In this document: in pieces, positions 20,068 through 29,353 of the stretch
How positions within the stretch are numbered: the first letter of the stretch is position 1
Layout of the letters: each line of letters opens with the position of its first letter
NCBI GenBank assembly: GCA_963695405.1
Contig: CAVOGJ010000001.1
Coordinates: forward strand, 293,479 to 357,478
Direction of reading: 5' to 3'
DNA: 64,000 nucleotides
Source of the DNA: CAVOGJ01 sp963695405
Lineage (GTDB): Bacteria; Planctomycetota; Planctomycetia; Pirellulales; Pirellulaceae
Notes under the pieces: model-generated
Seen by the model: the letters and a program-made list of their open reading frames with translations, nothing else
Database searches by the model: none
What the model was told of the DNA's origin: nothing
Made by a program: the position numbers and the translations under genes

Positions 20068-21507
20068 TCAAGTCGGGTAAGGAAGGCCGAAGTAGGCGTG
20101 GATGAACTTTTTGCGATCGCCCGTTTCATGGACATATTGAACAAGCGCGTACAGTTTTCGCTGGTCCCGCGCCAACTTCTCTGCAAGCCGAGTGTCATTG
20201 GCGAGGACCTCGGGCAGTTCACCCAGGACGCGAAAGCATCCGGGCGGTTGATTATCGGCCACCACGCGATGACGGTCCAGCATGGCGATCGCCGTCTCCA
20301 GGCGGTGATCGTGCCGGGCGTGTTGCATTAACTGCTCACCCAGCCATTCCATGCCAAACCCCTGCACTTGCTCGGCCGAGCCGGTCAGCATTTCATACAA
20401 TTGGCGATAAAAGGCCGCGTCAGGATTACTCCAACGCAAGAACTCCATTTGCGTTGCCAGATCGGCTTCATGATATAGTAGCGTACATAGGCTTGGCAGT
20501 CCGTCGCGACCGGCGCGACCGATTTCCTGATAATAAGATTCCATCGACCCCGGGACATCTGCATGCGTGACGTAGCGGATATCCTCCTTGTCGATCCCCA
20601 TCCCAAAGGCATTCGTCGCCAGCACCAGACGGCACTGGCCCGACATGAATTGATTCTGGATCGATCGCCGGCGTTCCCGCGGTAATTCGCCATGGTAACA
20701 GAGATGCGGCACGCCTTTCTTCCGCAGCCGGTCACTGAACTCCGCTAACGTCTTGATCAACGTAAAGTAGACGATACCACTGCCAGTCGCTAACTGGGGA
20801 TCAGAGTCGATGCGGAGGATTTCGGCCAGCTTCTCATCCTGGTCCCAGCAAGGCACCACCGCCAGCGTCAGATTTGGCCGATCAATTCCCTCGTGGAACA
20901 TGGCCACTTCTTCTTCGGATAGCCGCAACTGCCGCAATATGTCCCTTTGGACGTCAGGCGTGGCGGTGGCTGTCAACGCCACGGTCGTCGGATTTCCGAC
21001 CAACTCGCGAAACTCGCCCAAGCGCGTATAGTCGGGACGAAAATCATGCCCCCATTCGCTGATGCAGTGTGCCTCGTCGACTGCCAACAGTTGAACCCGA
21101 CGCTGCGCCAGCACTTCCAAAAACTCAGCCTTGCGAAACCGCTCCGGCGTGACGTAGAGCAGCACGTGCTTGCCGGCAGCAATCTCCGCATACCGTGACT
21201 CTCGCTCCGATCGAGTCAGACTCGAATTGATATACGTGGCCGCGACCTGTTTCCTGTGGAGCGAGTCGATCTGATCCTTCATGAGAGCAATGAGCGGTGA
21301 AATGACGAGCGTCAGGGGTTGGGTGTCACCAGTCACGGTAGCCGCTTCCACCAGCGCCGGGATCTGATAACAGAGCGACTTACCCATTCCGGTGGGCATA
21401 ATCACCAGGGCATGCCCGCCGGACAGGAGTCGTTCGATAATCGCCGCTTGCTGTCCTCGGAAGGCCGTATGGCCAAAAACGTTCGTGAGAACTTCGGCAG
21501 GATGCAT
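20068..21507 (-). CDS. recQ: RecQ-family ATP-dependent DNA helicase, short form without Zn/HRDC domains
   Basis: The ATG at 21507 gives 479 residues. Motifs: GHTAFRGQQAAII (motif 0), VIMPTGMGKSLCYQIPAL (Walker A), VISPLIALMKDQ, LLAVDEAHCISEWGHDFRPDY (DEAH plus aromatic loop), ALTATATPDV, and helicase-C VLATNAFGMGIDKEDIRYVTH and YYQEIGRAGRDG. The protein then ends YFGLPYPT, exactly where RecQ proteins usually have the four-cysteine zinc motif, and neither a winged-helix RQC nor an HRDC domain follows. It should still be a 3'-5' helicase in repair or recombination; loss of the zinc module is the odd point. Confidence 0.85.
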   Translation of the reverse strand: MHPAEVLTNVFGHTAFRGQQAAIIERLLSGGHALVIMPTGMGKSLCYQIPALVEAATVTGDTQPLTLVISPLIALMKDQIDSLHRKQVAATYINSSLTRSERESRYAEIAAGKHVLLYVTPERFRKAEFLEVLAQRRVQLLAVDEAHCISEWGHDFRPDYTRLGEFRELVGNPTTVALTATATPDVQRDILRQLRLSEEEVAMFHEGIDRPNLTLAVVPCWDQDEKLAEILRIDSDPQLATGSGIVYFTLIKTLAEFSDRLRKKGVPHLCYHGELPRERRRSIQNQFMSGQCRLVLATNAFGMGIDKEDIRYVTHADVPGSMESYYQEIGRAGRDGLPSLCTLLYHEADLATQMEFLRWSNPDAAFYRQLYEMLTGSAEQVQGFGMEWLGEQLMQHARHDHRLETAIAMLDRHRVVADNQPPGCFRVLGELPEVLANDTRLAEKLARDQRKLYALVQYVHETGDRKKFIHAYFGLPYPT

Positions 21508-21803
21508 GGCAGTCGAGGAAGAAAAAGGTGGCAGATAGCGTCGAGTTGGCTTTGGGGACGAACCGCCATTGTCAACCAAAACGGTCGCATTTCCCAGGCG
21601 TCTGCCGGGCACACAGGCGGTTGCTCAACAGGATGGTAAAGCAGGTGATGTCGCTGGCGATTGACACCAAAGGCCTGCGTGGATGGGGAAAACGCTGACA
21701 CTGGAATCCACGGACCATGGTCCTCGACCAGTCACGCGGTATCGCCAATAATAAGCTAGTGCTAGAAAAGCCCGATCGAGCCCCCTATCCAACCGAGACA
21801 AGC

Positions 21804-22652
21804 ATGGCTTCACGCGCGCGATTCCAAACCCTGTTGCCCATCATCGTCGCTCTCGCCTGCGGCGGCCTCGGCGGCTGCGGTACCGGCGCCTACGACGACC
21901 TGATGCGGCAGTCGATGAGCGGCATGGCAGATCAGGCCGCGATTGGTAGCGACGCGGTCGCCAATGCTACCCCCGATAACAATCGAGGAGGACAGGCAGG
22001 CCAGGTCCTCGGCGGTAATCGCCAAAGTTTCTTGGGGCAGCCGCTGAATGCCGCCATGCGTGTCGTTGCCCAGAATAAGCTCCGCAACGTTGCCACGAAT
22101 GTCCTCAGTGCGGAATCCACCGACCGGCGCTTTCCACCGCAAGCCATCTACGGCAGCGATGGTACACCTCTGCTCAGTTGGCGCGTTGCGTTGCTCCAAC
22201 AAACCGACCCGAATCTTTACCGCTTGTTCAAACTAGATGAGGCTTGGGACAGCGAGAATAATCAACCACTGGTCGCCCGCATGCCGGACGACTACGACAT
22301 CGGTTACGATTTGCCGGAAGGGCATACCGCCATTCTGGCCATCGTAGGTGATGACACTGTCATCGCTCGCAGCGGCAAGGGTGATCGGATGGCGGGTATT
22401 ACCGACGGCCCGCAAAACACGATCATGTTTGTGATCGCGTCCTCGGAAGCCGCGGTACCTTGGACCAAGCCCGCCGATATCGACTACGATCCCTCGGATC
22501 CGCTGAAGAATGTCGTGGGAGGCGATAATACCTTCATGGCGGCCTTTGCGGACGGCACGGTCGTGCGTGTTCAAAACGTGGAACCGGAAATCGTCGCGCC
22601 TTTTTTCACCAAATCAGGCGGCGAGGCGGTGCGCACGAGTGATTTGCAATAG
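21804..22652 (+). CDS. DUF1559-related lipoprotein
   Basis: I chose the ATG at 21804 (MASRARFQTLLPIIVALACGG). The leader ends with the lipobox LGGC, so it is predicted to be lipid-anchored. The central AIYGSDGTPLLSWRVALLQQ, LFKLDEAWDSENNQPL and the closing GGDNTFMAAFADGTVV are hallmarks of the planctomycete DUF1559 domain, but here without the type IV pilin-like N-terminal helix. The protein is 282 residues. The paralogue at 42857-43915 keeps the pilin helix. Function unknown; DUF1559 proteins are very numerous in this phylum and are thought to sit in the envelope. Confidence 0.7.
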   Translation: MASRARFQTLLPIIVALACGGLGGCGTGAYDDLMRQSMSGMADQAAIGSDAVANATPDNNRGGQAGQVLGGNRQSFLGQPLNAAMRVVAQNKLRNVATNVLSAESTDRRFPPQAIYGSDGTPLLSWRVALLQQTDPNLYRLFKLDEAWDSENNQPLVARMPDDYDIGYDLPEGHTAILAIVGDDTVIARSGKGDRMAGITDGPQNTIMFVIASSEAAVPWTKPADIDYDPSDPLKNVVGGDNTFMAAFADGTVVRVQNVEPEIVAPFFTKSGGEAVRTSDLQ

Positions 22653-22678
22653 CGGCAAGTCACCCATGCCGGTGTGGC

Positions 22679-23677
22679 TCACCGGAAAACCGGTCCGTCC
22701 GTCGGATACCGAGACACGAGATTTGCTCGACGAGACGGGTCGATCGATTCTCGGTCGGCCGACGCCGGACGAATGCGACTGACTTGTGGGGACCGCCGCG
22801 TCGCGGCGTTGCTTTCGAGCCGGTCGGCGACTCCACTCGCGACGTGCCCAAACTGTTCGCGGACCTGAGGCTGCAACGTTGCCAGTCGATTGGAAAGGTG
22901 ATACATGCCGTTCGCATTCTCGGCAGCGGTCTGCGAAAGCTTCTGCAGAAACTTTGTCGTCTCTAAGAAGTTCTGGTCAGCTGTCTTGCCAAACAAGGGA
23001 TGGATCGTCTTGGCAATCGCGTCCACAGCACCTCGATCGATCTGAAGAAAGACGTCCAGCCGACAATTGACGAGTGGCTTCCCAGCACGCCCCTGATAGT
23101 CCGACCGCAGTAGCATGACACACGTACCGTGAATTTTTCGTTTGAAGAGTGGACCCTCATACTCCCCCGTACCATAGTAGAGATGAACGCTTGGTGTGCC
23201 GTAGACCAACTCAATCTGGCTCTCGGTCCCCGCACCATCCGAGGAATGGAACGTGAATTCGCCCGTTCGCGTGATGGAGAGGTCGGTGACGCCCATTAAT
23301 CGCCAAATTTCGATCACGACCTCCGGATTGCGGATCAGAAACACGAAGAGGTCTCGATCACATTCGAATGTTTGGACTGGTAAGCGACGGTACACACTGG
23401 TATCGGAAATCACCCCCTGGATGCGACCCGCGGCGGTTGCCGTTAGCGCGCGGAGGGGGATCGCAGCCATCGACTCCTGCCGGTCCGCCCGACTTCCGCT
23501 GCCTGCTGCGTAACGCTGTGTGTCTTGTCCGAATGTCGAGACGGGCAACAGCGCAGACAACACAAGGGCCGCCACCATCGGGAGGCTGCAATTCCGCTGG
23601 TGAACGTGTTCGTGCCGGATGCTGAGCCATCCCAACCCCGATGATGCGGTTGCTCTACTTCCCAAGCCGTGCGTCAC
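22679..23677 (-). CDS. Secreted protein of unknown function
   Basis: I do not recognise a domain. The longest frame starts with GTG at 23677; a hydrophobic leader MVAALVLSALLPVSTFGQ begins at an internal ATG (23578), so the true start is uncertain, but export is likely. The mature protein contains TFECDRDLFVFLIRNPEVVIEIWRLMGV, FHSSDGAGTESQIELVYGTP and GTCVMLLRSDYQGRAGKPLV, which look like a compact folded domain, followed by a polar tail. It is convergent with the DUF1559 lipoprotein (26 bases between the stops). I believe similar proteins occur in other Pirellula-like genomes but cannot test it. Confidence 0.55.
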   Translation of the reverse strand: MTHGLGSRATASSGLGWLSIRHEHVHQRNCSLPMVAALVLSALLPVSTFGQDTQRYAAGSGSRADRQESMAAIPLRALTATAAGRIQGVISDTSVYRRLPVQTFECDRDLFVFLIRNPEVVIEIWRLMGVTDLSITRTGEFTFHSSDGAGTESQIELVYGTPSVHLYYGTGEYEGPLFKRKIHGTCVMLLRSDYQGRAGKPLVNCRLDVFLQIDRGAVDAIAKTIHPLFGKTADQNFLETTKFLQKLSQTAAENANGMYHLSNRLATLQPQVREQFGHVASGVADRLESNAATRRSPQVSRIRPASADRESIDPSRRANLVSRYPTDGPVFR

Positions 23678-23987
23678 AAGCGCGTGACTTTCCAGCTTAT
23701 TCGGATTTTAACGGGCTCCTTCCCCAGTCAAAATCATCGAGCAGTCGCCGGACGCCATCATTCGTCTGGCTGATGTTGTCATCCAGCGGCGAATCCCGCA
23801 CAATCGAGTCGGACGGTCGCGCGAGCGATTGCTACTGCTGGCAACGCATGCCACAACGCGAGACACGGACGCAGGTCACGCGAAAGAAACGGTTCGTGAT
23901 AGGCTTTCTATGGCTCGTTTGCCTGACATCGATGCCAAATGAAACCCTGACCTGTGCGGACATCCTTTCGATCACAGACGAGGATGG
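23678..23987. other. Intergenic region, nothing recognised
   Basis: This 310-base divergent gap contains a plus-strand open frame (23641-23991) with no homology signal and no ribosome site, which I do not accept as a gene. Promoters for the two flanking divergent genes should lie here, but none is clear. Confidence 0.3.
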
Positions 23988-24647
23988 ATGAAAGCAATTT
24001 CTAGCATGAACGGGATCAACGAGGGTAAATTCGCTGGACGGCTACTTGGTGCCCTGCGACTCTGCCCCCGCCGCACCCTCCAGGCGGTCGTGCTCGGGGC
24101 CATGTTGCTTGGTCTGTTGATCGTCGCTCACGACGTGTGCGATCGATTTCCCTTTTGGTGGTCGACAGCGGCTGCGCAACATCACCTAATGGATCGGCTG
24201 GCACGCTCCGACAGGCACGATGAAGTTCTCGAAAGTCTCCCGACGAACGATCCGCGCAGCTTGCCGATCTTGCTCGCCTGCCTGGATGCTGGCGACGCAG
24301 ACATTGAACATGCGGCGTATCATGCACTTGGCCGCCGCCTCGATCGCTGGCGATTAACCGACCCGCAGACGCAGATTTCGCAAATCGAGCGACTTGTCGA
24401 TGGATTACAAACCCAACCCATCGGTCGCGACGAACCGCCAACCCGACTCAAGCGTGAACTGGCGGTTCGTTGCCTACAGACCATCCTACGCATCGCTCCC
24501 GAGCACCACGATCTTGCAGCAGCCTGCCAGCGAGTCCTGGATGCCTCGGCCCCGCAGTTAGCCCGCGAACCGGGCACCGGCCAACGACCGGCCAGCCGTT
24601 TCGAGGAGCAGTTTCATCTGCCCGGTGGCGGACTGCCAGTCCGTTAA
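23988..24647 (+). CDS. Single-pass membrane protein with HEAT-like helical segment
   Basis: The ATG at 23988 has a good site (GAGGATGG). Residues about 32-47 (AVVLGAMLLGLLIVAH) form one membrane helix; the rest is helical, with SLPILLACLDAGDADIEHAAYHALGRRL resembling one HEAT repeat. Length 219 residues. No catalytic motif is seen. The stop overlaps the stop of the convergent AbiGi-like gene by four bases. Function unknown. Confidence 0.5.
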   Translation: MKAISSMNGINEGKFAGRLLGALRLCPRRTLQAVVLGAMLLGLLIVAHDVCDRFPFWWSTAAAQHHLMDRLARSDRHDEVLESLPTNDPRSLPILLACLDAGDADIEHAAYHALGRRLDRWRLTDPQTQISQIERLVDGLQTQPIGRDEPPTRLKRELAVRCLQTILRIAPEHHDLAAACQRVLDASAPQLAREPGTGQRPASRFEEQFHLPGGGLPVR

Positions 24648-26143
24648 GATGTGCGAACGACCACGATGCGGTAGGGACAACTCGGTAGGAGAAGGTGCGC
24701 CTCATGGAAGCTGGTCACAAACACGTGGACGTCGTCGGGCGCGAACGAGTCCAGCTGCACGGCACCCTCACATCGCCACTCCTGTTCCGTCGTCCAATCG
24801 ATCACCAAGCCAGTCGCCGTGACGGAAGACTTCTTTTGCCAGAAAGGCCGGCGGCCCGCATCGACGTTGGCCCACGACCCGCTTTCGTCGTAAACGACCG
24901 GCCGTCCTCCGTATTTCCGCAACGCAGCTTTTCGCAAGCAAATACCATACGGCTCGAAGTCCCAGCGGCTGCGATGCGGACGAAACACACGTAGACGTTG
25001 TAGTTGCGTCAGCGGAACTTCTGTAAAACAGACGACCGGGATTCCGCCGCGGATGCCTTGCGATGACGCACGAATGGCACGCTGGCTGAGAATGCGTCGG
25101 AGTGTGGCCAAAGGCGAGTGATCGGCATCTTCCTTGCCGAGAATCAGATCATCCAGGAAATCCTCATAAGACTGTCCTGGCCAAGGCCCCACCCGTCGAC
25201 GTGTGCAATGGGTGACGAATTCAGCCACGTCCGTAAACTCCTCCAGCCCCACAATCCTCTTGGTCGCTGAATGGGTATGTGTTCCGCTCCTGCCCGCCCT
25301 AGTGGACCGGCACAGCGTTTTCGTCGGCGAACGCGTCCGCCTGAGCAAGGCCCAGCCGATCGCCCCCTCCGCCAGCAGGTCGTCGCGCAAACGCGGCGGA
25401 ACCAGGTCGCGCCCCAGTGCGATCCGAATGGTACCGTGGCTCTCCGCGCCATCAGCAAGCCGTTTGCGAAGAAGCGTGTCGACGTGGCCACCACGGCGGA
25501 CGTGCAACGCAACGACTCGATCGGCAAGTGCCATCAAGGCTCGATCCGCCAGCGGGGGCTCACGAGACGCGCCGAGTCCCGCAGGTTCTCGCCCCGTCGC
25601 CTCTACCTCCGTCCCATCCAGCAACGGAGAAAGATAGCCTTTCTGGAAACAAGCCGACTCGCCACCGCAGGCCTTCGCTCGGACGCTATCCTGAGTCAGC
25701 TCGAACATGACGCGTCCTTGCCATTGTTCCCAAGTCTCATCACCTTCGGGAAGCTGTAGGGTCAGGCAGCGCGTGCCGAATAAGCGGGCGGCCTGTTGCA
25801 CGAAGGGGGCTGCCGCCGTACCTGGGCTGACCAGCAGACACGCGTTAGCCGCTCGACGGCAACTAGCTCGGAGGGCACGGAACCAATCCACACGCAACTC
25901 TGGCGCCTGTCCGATTCGCGAGCTGACGATTGCCAGCAGTGACCTCGTCACATCGCCGGCAGGAAGGAGCAGACAGCGGCTGCCCAAAATGCGAATACTC
26001 CGCTCGAGCTGACTGCGTGGGTCAACGACCCAGCCGGCCGCCTGCGCTGTCTGTGCGAATGATCCGTATGATGCCGACTGTATTAAAGAAGGGCGAGCCT
26101 CCTGGCCCTGGTTCTCGCCGCCGGGCGTGAATTTCCACTCCAT
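24644..26143 (-). CDS. Uncharacterised protein with an AbiGi/DUF2971-like C-terminal part
   Basis: The ATG at 26143 follows AGGTGA and gives 499 residues. The N-terminal half (about 55-160) has a Rossmann-like pattern: CLLLPAGDVTRSLLAIVSSR and ACLLVSPGTAAAPFVQQAARLFG, somewhat like SMF/LOG nucleotide-binding folds. The C-terminal half has EEFTDVAEFVTHCTRR, GGIPVVCFTEVPL and FEPYGICLRKAALRKYGGRPVVYD, which resemble the FTEVPL...YGI...K...G..PV.Y pattern of AbiGi/DUF2971-type proteins linked to abortive infection. I infer a two-domain protein, perhaps a stress- or phage-responsive effector, with low certainty. It is alone on its strand and has no partner gene. Confidence 0.5.
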   Translation of the reverse strand: MEWKFTPGGENQGQEARPSLIQSASYGSFAQTAQAAGWVVDPRSQLERSIRILGSRCLLLPAGDVTRSLLAIVSSRIGQAPELRVDWFRALRASCRRAANACLLVSPGTAAAPFVQQAARLFGTRCLTLQLPEGDETWEQWQGRVMFELTQDSVRAKACGGESACFQKGYLSPLLDGTEVEATGREPAGLGASREPPLADRALMALADRVVALHVRRGGHVDTLLRKRLADGAESHGTIRIALGRDLVPPRLRDDLLAEGAIGWALLRRTRSPTKTLCRSTRAGRSGTHTHSATKRIVGLEEFTDVAEFVTHCTRRRVGPWPGQSYEDFLDDLILGKEDADHSPLATLRRILSQRAIRASSQGIRGGIPVVCFTEVPLTQLQRLRVFRPHRSRWDFEPYGICLRKAALRKYGGRPVVYDESGSWANVDAGRRPFWQKKSSVTATGLVIDWTTEQEWRCEGAVQLDSFAPDDVHVFVTSFHEAHLLLPSCPYRIVVVRTS

Positions 26144-26273
26144 GGCATCACCTGCAGGTGTCCTCGGCAGGACGACGTGTTGCGGTATCCCCACATTCTC
26201 AATATCCGCAACCTATACTTTCGCGACTTTTCCGTCCATCGCACGGCCCGAGACCCCCGTACGGCAGGTTACC

Positions 26274-27906
26274 ATGAACCACAAAAAACTTCGTGAGTTT
26301 CTCGAATTTGCCCGCGAGAACCGCAAGCTGTTTCTCTGGCCCGTGATCGCCTGCACGACATTGGCACTCGCCTATGCCATCTTCAGGCCGTCACGATGGG
26401 ATGCGACACAGGCGTTATTCGTTAGGGATGAGATGCGCGGCGCTCTCATGCGGGGCGGCAAGTTCGAAAGTGTCGACGCGATGCAGACGGCGCAAGAAAC
26501 GATTCTCGAAGTGGCCAAGCATCCGCAAGTCTTGAAAAACGCCCTCATCGAAGTCGGTCCACCTCGTAAGACTGCGCGGCAACTGGCCCAGCGACCGTAC
26601 GGTGGATGACTTTCGCAAGAAAGTCAGCGTTTCCGCACCCTACGGAGCTCAGTTTGGACGAACCGAAATGCTGTATGTCAGTGTCGAGGATCGGACTGTG
26701 GAACGGGCCACCGAACTGACGGAGGCCGTCGTCAAACACCTCATTGAGCGGATGAAGATCCTCCGACTGCATCGCTACGAAAGCATCGCGACCGAGTTGG
26801 AGCAGGCCGTTCAGGTTGGCAAAAAACAGTTGGAGGACTCGACGCGCGCCCTGGAGGCCATGGAACAGGACGTCGGCATGGATCTGGCGGAACTGAGGGT
26901 GCTGATGGATCAAGGACAAGGTGATGGTAATGTGCGCCGCGCCCTTTCACAAATCGAGACCGAGCTGCGTGGGGCGACCGTCAATTTGAAGAGCAAACAA
27001 AACGCCGCAGATCAACTGGCATTGGCGATGGATGACCCGCGGCGACTGATCAACATGCCGAATAATATTCTCGACAACCAGCCTTCGCTCAAGAAACTCA
27101 AGGAAGGACTTGTGTCCGAGCAGCTGCGCGTCTCGGAACTAATGGGCGTCAAGTCTCCGCGGCACCCCGATGTGCAGGCGGCGATTAATGCCGAGGAACG
27201 CATTCGACAGCAGCTGTACCGTCAGTTGCGCACCTCGATCGCGACGCTGCGAAATGAAGTCACGCTAGCCAAAGAACGTGTCGCGCTATTGCAAAAGCAA
27301 CAGGAAATCGTCAGTGGCCGGCTGGGGGGATTAGCCGGCATTCGCACAAGATATAGCAACCTTGCCACGGAGGTTCGTCAACGCTCTGAATATGTAGAGT
27401 GCGCCGAAGCGAATCTTTCGGTCGCGCGGGCAAACCTGCTCAGTGCCCAAGCCATCAGTTTGATTCAAACCGTTGAAAAGCCGGTGCCAGGCATTCGTCC
27501 TCTCGGACTCGGACGCAAGACCATTGTGCTGGGAGGTATTTGCGGGGGCCTGCTGATAGGCTTGGGCGTCCTCTTCCTAGCCATGCCCGTCGAAATCGAA
27601 GGCGGATTCCCGGGTCGATCCCAGGGTACGGAAAGGCGGATTGGCAACTGGGGACGGCGGGCCACCGATCGACTTTGGCACGCCTTTGGTCGCCGATCGG
27701 CCGACTATCCCCAACACGCACCCGGCACCGTGGAACGCCGCGTCCCCCGGCAAGGCCCAGCGACCGGCCAAACTGTCGGGGGCACGCCGTCGGCTGCCAG
27801 GCCGACGGCGACGTCGTCGTCTCAACGCCCCTCCGCGCACAAGCCGCTGCCTCCGATCCCAAACCCATTGAATGCGGATGTGCCTTACTCGGCCGGGAAA
27901 AACTAA
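26274..27906 (+). CDS. Wzz-like polysaccharide co-polymerase, interrupted by a frameshift
   Basis: The ATG at 26274 (site GGCAGG) starts MNHKKLREFLEFARENRKLFLWPVIACTTLALAYAIFRPSRWDA, a cytoplasmic end plus first membrane helix. Removing one C of CCC at 26587-26589 joins QLA to SDRTVDDFRKKV and continues through MLYVSVED, a long coiled coil (about residues 200-410), a second membrane helix (VLGGICGGLLIGLGVLFLAM) and a Pro/Arg-rich cytoplasmic tail. Two membrane helices around a periplasmic coiled coil is the Wzz/chain-length-determinant plan used in export of surface polysaccharide. No tyrosine-kinase Walker motifs are present. The joined length is about 543 residues. Confidence 0.7.
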
Positions 27907-28120
27907 CCCCCCCGAATTCACATCTCGGCCGAGCGCCCACCTTCAAACAGGTCCCTCCGTTTCGGTGCTCTCTGTACCTCGGTGTTTCCCAGACCCGCGT
28001 CAATATCCTCCACCAGCATCTGGCGGTTGTACGATGGCCTGGAAACGCTGAGAAGGAGATTCTGGTATGTTGGACGCCAATGGATAGGTTGCTTTCCCAT
28101 GCCCCGATCTGCTCAGTTCG

Positions 28121-29167
28121 ATGTCCCCATCACCCTTAGACGCCCGCGGCGACCGCTATTGCCGACAATCGCAGTTTCACGGCTTGGGAGAGGAGGGGCA
28201 GCGTCGGATTGAAGCAGGGAGCGTCCTCATCTGCGGTGCTGGCGCCCTCGGTTCCGTCCTTGCCAATACGCTGGCGCGTGCCGGCGTTGGCCGCTTGAGG
28301 ATCATCGATCGTGATTTCCTCGAATTGAATAACCTGCAGCGCCAAGTACTCTACGACGAGCCGGACGTTGCCGATCATTTGCCCAAGGCGATTGCCGCGG
28401 CGGCGCACTTGCGGCAGATCAATTCGTCGATTGCTGTGGAACCGATCGTCGCCGATGTCAATTTCCGCAACGTGGCGGAGTTCGTCGCTGGGATGCAGGT
28501 GATCGCCGACGGAACCGACAATTTCGAGACACGATTTCTGCTAAACGATGCAGCACACCGATTCGGTGTTCCCTGGGTCTACGGCGGCTGTATCGGCGCC
28601 GAAGGGCAAACCATGACCATCCTGCCGGGTCAGACCGCTTGCCTGCGCTGCTTGATGCCAACCATCCCCCCACCTGGCTCGACCCCGACCTGTGATACGG
28701 CGGGGATCATCGGCCCGATCGTGAACATTGTGGCCTCTCTCCAGGCAGCGGAAGTCCTCAAGATCCTGAGCGGAAATATGGATGCCGTCAGTCAGCAGCT
28801 GTCCGTCATCGATGTCTGGGAAAATCGGACGCGGCGGATCGAGCTGGCTTCGCTTAAATCCCCCACATGCCCCACATGTGGCACGGCCGATTTCACGTGG
28901 CTCGACGGTCAGCACGCGACTTACTCGGCCGTCTTGTGCGGCCGGCAGTCGGTCCAGCTGACGTTTCCGGACCAACCGCCACCCTCATTCGACGTGCTCG
29001 AGTCGAAATGGGCCCAACTGGGATCCATCACCCGCAATCGCTTTCTGCTGCGTGCCACGCTCGAAGACCACGTCATTACCATCTTCGCTGACGGTCGTGC
29101 CGTGATCGGGGGCACGGACGATCCCTCAGTGGCCAAGAGCATCTACGCCCGCTTCGTCGGACGATGA
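28121..29167 (+). CDS. ThiF/MoeB/HesA family E1-like adenylyltransferase
   Basis: The 348-residue protein has the nucleotide-binding loop VLICGAGALGSVLANTLARAG, the acidic/arginine motif IDRDFLELNNLQRQVLY (D-x-N-x2-R), IADGTDNFETRFLLND and the region TPTCDTAGIIGPI with a conserved cysteine. A zinc site is formed by CLRC and CPTC. Such enzymes adenylate the C-terminus of a ubiquitin-like sulfur carrier (ThiS or MoaD). A C-terminal extension of about 70 residues (FLLRATLEDHVITIFADGRAVIGGTDDPSVAKSIYARFVG) seems to be a separate small domain. No ThiS/MoaD gene is adjacent, so the partner is unknown. The plus-strand neighbour downstream is a protein kinase. Confidence 0.85.
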   Translation: MSPSPLDARGDRYCRQSQFHGLGEEGQRRIEAGSVLICGAGALGSVLANTLARAGVGRLRIIDRDFLELNNLQRQVLYDEPDVADHLPKAIAAAAHLRQINSSIAVEPIVADVNFRNVAEFVAGMQVIADGTDNFETRFLLNDAAHRFGVPWVYGGCIGAEGQTMTILPGQTACLRCLMPTIPPPGSTPTCDTAGIIGPIVNIVASLQAAEVLKILSGNMDAVSQQLSVIDVWENRTRRIELASLKSPTCPTCGTADFTWLDGQHATYSAVLCGRQSVQLTFPDQPPPSFDVLESKWAQLGSITRNRFLLRATLEDHVITIFADGRAVIGGTDDPSVAKSIYARFVGR

Positions 29168-29353
29168 CAGCATTGCTGTCGCGGAGCATCGGTCTCGCCA
29201 CTCTTCTCTCGAGGTCTGCCGCCTTGGTAAACCGTAGCGACGGCAGGCATGCGGCTGAACTTGCGATGCCGACGCCACCGATGAAACGCTTGGTCCGGCT
29301 TTCCAAGACCGTGACTCTCCTCATCATGCCACTCCGAATCTTGCACTCGCCCC

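Noticed and set aside
23641..23991. 116-codon plus-strand frame between two divergent genes
   Set aside because: No ribosome site or motif and it overlaps the likely start region of the minus-strand secreted protein.
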